A stretch of 64,000 nt of DNA from a candidate division LCP-89 bacterium B3_LCP. GTDB lineage: Bacteria > Electryoneota > B3-LCP. Both the position numbers and the translations under genes were made by a program. The DNA is taken from the NCBI GenBank assembly GCA_005223185.1, contig NJBN01000009.1, positions 65,321 to 129,320 on the forward strand, given 5' to 3'. Under the pieces are notes generated by a model. It was not told the origin of the DNA. It worked only from the letters and a program-made list of their open reading frames with translations, and did no database searches. Below are positions 61,018 through 64,000 of this stretch, piece by piece; the stretch's first letter is position 1; the number at the start of each line of letters is the position of its first letter.

Positions 61018-61047
61018 AAAAAAGGGGCACGCTACAGCATGCCCCCT
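61018..61047 (-). terminator. Intrinsic terminator of the secreted-protein gene
   Basis: On the minus strand a stem AAGGGGGCATG...CGTGCCCCTT followed by six T, about 20 bases beyond the stop at 61068. Confidence 0.75.
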
Positions 61048-61067
61048 TGAGTATACCTATGCAGCTC

Positions 61068-62351
61068 CTACTTCAGGAACAGCATCTTTTTCTGCACAGT
61101 TCTTCCGTTGGCTTCTAAGCGGTAGAAGTACACTCCTGATGATAGCGAACTGGCATCGAAATTAATCGTATGCAAACCAGGAATGTACGATTGATCGGTT
61201 AATACTGCTACCTGGCGTCCCATCGGGTCAAAAACGGACACCTTTGCCATACCAGCTTTTTCCAGCATGAAGGTGATGGAAGTACTGGGATTGAAAGGAT
61301 TCGGTGCATTCTGGTGCAGCGCAAAGACGTTCGGTTGTGAAACGCTGCCTGGTTTTTCTACACCAAGTGGCACATCACCGAAGATAGCGCGTGCGAAGAG
61401 GTCGAATACTATCGTAGTTGGTGGAAAACCTGTCTGACCCTCGAAGAAGTGTCCTTCGCCGTGAACCATAGGTGATGATCCCATTATACGAGCGGAAGTA
61501 TCCAAGACTTCTAGCCAGACCCAGAATTCTCCGTTGGTATTCTGTAAGTATGAAGATATGTCGAATACCTGCCATTCTGGAAAAAATGTACTTACCCATG
61601 CTTCCCAGTTTGCAATTTCAGCTCCCGGCTGTGTAGGTGTTCCTGCATTATATAGATGCACCTTGACCACGCCTTCACCAACTTCTGGAGGGTCATATGC
61701 AAACATAGCACGTATATAGTGAGCATAGAGGGGTATTGTGACACCATCTGCTGCTGGTGTAAAACGAATCATAGCACCGGTAGTAAGCGGGAAGTTCAAA
61801 TAGGACAAATTAGTAAAATCCCAGCTATACTGCCGGTTATCATATCCGAATTCGAATGTGTTGGCATCGGTCACTTCAACCCATCCAGCTTTGGAGGTGT
61901 CGTTGTCGCTGTCTTCATCCGTTGGCAAGGTTGTGTAAGCTTGCATGAAATACGAACCCGGTGCTGGAATTGTCCAAATGTGCTCTCTTTCCTGCATTCC
62001 TCCGGAAAGAATACCGTCCCATGGCAGGAGCTGAACCGCCGCGCCATCCACCGCGAACCAGGATTCCACCCCACCTTCATCTTGAAGACCTAAATTGTGA
62101 ATCTCCACTGTACAGGTTTTCTCAGTGAAATAAGCAGAAGTGGGCATAGGTACATGGAATTTCTGCGCGGATACGTCGTGGTCGGCATCAGTTGGATTGA
62201 TCACTATCTTAGAACTAGCCTGTCCCAGTAGATTGTACGGGATCGCCTTATAGGCGATTGTTGTTTGATCCACTGATACTGCTTTCCCCCATACCTGTCC
62301 CCCAAAGATCAGAACGAAGGACAGGAGAATCCATACTGTTTTTTTTAACAT
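61068..62351 (-). CDS. Secreted protein with type IX sorting domain
   Basis: The ATG at 62351 follows GAGGAGAGACAAA and begins a signal peptide (MLKKTVWILLSFVLIFGGQVWG); starts further upstream are less likely. The 427-residue product has two beta-sandwich-like regions (for example VEIHNLGLQDEGGVESWFAV; TFEFGYDNRQY ... IRFTPAADGVTIP) and a Por sorting domain (HQNAPNPFNPSTSITF, SGVYFYRLEANG, KMLFLK). The middle 230 residues are similar to the next gene, so the two are paralogues. No catalytic motif is visible; the likely role is surface adhesion or binding. Confidence 0.85.
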   Translation of the reverse strand: MLKKTVWILLSFVLIFGGQVWGKAVSVDQTTIAYKAIPYNLLGQASSKIVINPTDADHDVSAQKFHVPMPTSAYFTEKTCTVEIHNLGLQDEGGVESWFAVDGAAVQLLPWDGILSGGMQEREHIWTIPAPGSYFMQAYTTLPTDEDSDNDTSKAGWVEVTDANTFEFGYDNRQYSWDFTNLSYLNFPLTTGAMIRFTPAADGVTIPLYAHYIRAMFAYDPPEVGEGVVKVHLYNAGTPTQPGAEIANWEAWVSTFFPEWQVFDISSYLQNTNGEFWVWLEVLDTSARIMGSSPMVHGEGHFFEGQTGFPPTTIVFDLFARAIFGDVPLGVEKPGSVSQPNVFALHQNAPNPFNPSTSITFMLEKAGMAKVSVFDPMGRQVAVLTDQSYIPGLHTINFDASSLSSGVYFYRLEANGRTVQKKMLFLK

Positions 62352-62412
62352 TTTGTCTCTCCTCATCACTTTATTGATTTGATTAGTTTCTGCAGAGAAA
62401 GTTTTAGTTTCG

Positions 62413-62441
62413 AATTTACGCGAAGTTGTTCAGGAATGCAA
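62413..62441 (-). promoter_or_regulatory. Promoter of the secreted-protein gene
   Basis: On the minus strand TTGCAT (62436-62441), 17 bases, TAAATT (62413-62418), about 62 bases before the start. Confidence 0.6.
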
Positions 62442-62498
62442 GAATAAACTATTATATTTAGTCCTATCGGCGATTCGGCGAAAGATAATGAGGTAAGA

Positions 62499-63998
62499 TT
62501 ATTTCAGTAGGGTGATTCGGCGAGTGATCATATTGTCGTTCGTCGTCATTTGCAGCCAGTATGAACCTGAAGGAAGGCTATCCCCAGACCAGTCAACTGA
62601 GTGTTCACCCGCTTGATATTGCTGATCTAACAGCCGCAATATAAGTTGTCCCTGCAGGTTGTAAAGATCAAAGTGAACGTTAGAAGGCGCTGGCAACACG
62701 AAAGAAATCCGGGTGGAAGAGTTGAAAGGATTGGGGTAGTTTTGCAGTAGTTGCAGTTGGTAGGGCGTCGATTCAATAATTGGTTGAACTCCTGAAGTAC
62801 CGGTCATGATCGTTCGCACATTGAAATTGAGGATCGATGCATCTGCATCAGAGCCATCATAAGTGTAGAAATGTCCGGGCGTGAAGCAATCTTCTATATG
62901 ACCGGTTATGTGGGGAGTATTATTTAAGGAAGTAACTTCCAACCACACCCAGAAATTGGGATGACCATTCTGCAGATAGTTGCATCCGGAAATGTCTATC
63001 TCAGCCCATTGAGGAGCTATACTTCCAGCATCGATGTTGACAGTTGCAGAATACACCTCCGCACCAGGATTATCCCCTACGCCATCAGCAAATATATGCA
63101 GGTTGACGTCACCTGCAGTATTGAACATTGCCTTTAGAGTCTCTGCCTGAAGATTTCCGGCTAGACCGTCCTCTTCTGGAGTAAAATGCACCAATGCCCC
63201 TGTATACTGCCCGAAGTTGAAAGGATACGGTCCCATATAGGTAACTTGACGATGATCGTACCCTAATTCGAAGGTGCCCGCAGGTGTTACTTCCACCAAA
63301 CCCGCCAGTGAAGTGTCGTTAGACAGCTCTTCATCACCGGAGAGTTGCGTGTATGCTTTAAAATCGTATATACCCACATCAGGAGACGTCCAATCGAAGG
63401 TGCGTGTCAGTGTGTCGCCCGCGTTGATCTGCGACCATGGGGTTAAAGGCGTGACAGTCCCGTTCACATTATAGTAAGCAGGCACGTGGACCTGGTTAGC
63501 GGTGCCGTAGTTTATCAAATCAACCGAGCATTCTAAGGTGAGTTGATTTTCATACGTAGGAAATGGGATTAGAAGCCGGGAAGCTCCGGTATCATTTTGG
63601 GGTAACTCTTCCGATAGCAAGCTAATATCGTCAATGAAAAGTCCCTCCCCCACTCCGCCATCATCGTTACCATCCGTGATAACTCTGAAACGTAAGCGTA
63701 CATCCTGTCCAGCCCAGGGAGAAAGATCGATACTGTTAGTGGGGAAACCTTCATCTCCCCAATAACCGTAGCTTCGTTCAACCCACTGCAACTGTGAACC
63801 ATCATGCGCCCAGTCATAAACTATAGGAGTCCATGTCGGAGTTCCTGTCGGAGCAACTTCAATAAAGTAGAAATCGTCCAGGATGTCATCTCCTTCGCCG
63901 TCGTAATCGGGCAGATCGCAGTAAACCCAGTAGGTCATCCGAGTGCTCATACCTGATGGAATGGAAATAGCCGGTGAAATCAATGCATCTGACAGAAA
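62499..63998 (-). CDS. Secreted protein with type IX sorting domain, 5' partial
   Basis: The frame is open to the right edge of the window, so the N-terminus is missing; a TTG at 63983 is only an internal codon candidate. The visible part begins with a domain like the C-terminal module of immune inhibitor A or MAM domains (MTYWVYCDLPDYDGEGDD ... LRFRVITDGND ... GLFIDDISLL), then a CARDB-like beta-sandwich (QLSGDEELSNDTSLAGLVEV), then the module shared with the neighbouring gene (TFELGYDHRQV ... LVHFTPEEDG ... FWVWLEVTS), and a Por sorting domain (NYPNPFNSSTRISF, SGSYWLQM, RRITLLK). The missing N-terminus may hold a catalytic domain. Confidence 0.83.
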   Translation of the reverse strand, partial: FLSDALISPAISIPSGMSTRMTYWVYCDLPDYDGEGDDILDDFYFIEVAPTGTPTWTPIVYDWAHDGSQLQWVERSYGYWGDEGFPTNSIDLSPWAGQDVRLRFRVITDGNDDGGVGEGLFIDDISLLSEELPQNDTGASRLLIPFPTYENQLTLECSVDLINYGTANQVHVPAYYNVNGTVTPLTPWSQINAGDTLTRTFDWTSPDVGIYDFKAYTQLSGDEELSNDTSLAGLVEVTPAGTFELGYDHRQVTYMGPYPFNFGQYTGALVHFTPEEDGLAGNLQAETLKAMFNTAGDVNLHIFADGVGDNPGAEVYSATVNIDAGSIAPQWAEIDISGCNYLQNGHPNFWVWLEVTSLNNTPHITGHIEDCFTPGHFYTYDGSDADASILNFNVRTIMTGTSGVQPIIESTPYQLQLLQNYPNPFNSSTRISFVLPAPSNVHFDLYNLQGQLILRLLDQQYQAGEHSVDWSGDSLPSGSYWLQMTTNDNMITRRITLLK

Positions 63999-64000
63999 AG

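Overview
The window reads as one chromosome segment of a Gram-negative bacterium from the Fibrobacteres-Chlorobi-Bacteroidetes (FCB) superphylum or a candidate phylum near it. Four predicted secreted proteins end in the 'NPFNPST' + 'SGIYxYRL' + 'KMxLLK' tail that works as a type IX (Por) secretion sorting domain. A PorX-like regulator, an Mpl ligase for diaminopimelate peptidoglycan and a peptidase with a probable outer-membrane barrel fit a diderm. A selenocysteine tRNA is present. No 16S or other decisive marker is in view, so I do not name a phylum. Promoters are unusually uniform: TTGAC(A/T), 17 bases, then TATATT or TAAATT.

Accessory left part (1-13.1 kb). Bases 1-7082 hold a row of likely exported cargo or toxin genes. 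They are a partial L,D-transpeptidase joined to a pyroglutamyl-peptidase-like domain, two proteins sharing an almost identical DUF4157 'eCIS core' half but carrying different C-terminal enzymes (an L,D-transpeptidase-like domain plus SH3; a permuted NlpC/P60-like cysteine peptidase), a frameshifted HExxH protein keeping only a scrap of the same leader, and a trypsin-like serine protease. No sheath, tube or baseplate gene of a contractile injection system is in the window. A tRNA 3' fragment at 7131 resembles the 3' end of the intact tRNA-Lys at 13032; between them lie a FecR-like protein, a seven-helix membrane protein, a histidine kinase, an NtrC-type regulator, a degenerate receiver, two small proteins and a decayed type IX sorting domain. 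That interval could be an island inserted at a tRNA.

Housekeeping middle (13.2-52 kb). addB-addA recombination nuclease; a zinc ribbon and a degenerate GGDEF protein; secD-secF-purA-tRNA-Lys; a papain-like/beta-helix secreted protein; tRNA-Leu followed by a nuclease-DinG fusion, a PfkB kinase and an M1 peptidase with a barrel; mpl and a zinc-ribbon protein; tRNA-Sec; a leftward run of a DUF2520 protein, porX-like gene, tsaE, tsaB and cdaA; a secreted subtilase; then mltG-pcrA-nadC-sensor kinase-receiver.

Right part (52-64 kb). A GH57 branching enzyme, galT, a thiamine-binding-like protein and a CoA-disulfide-reductase-like flavoprotein run rightward. Running leftward are an old-yellow-enzyme reductase, ferredoxin, an ATC-hydrolase-like protein and a membrane protein that look like one operon, then two paralogous secreted proteins with type IX tails, the last one cut by the window edge. 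Short inverted repeats, one of them MITE-like, fill the gaps.
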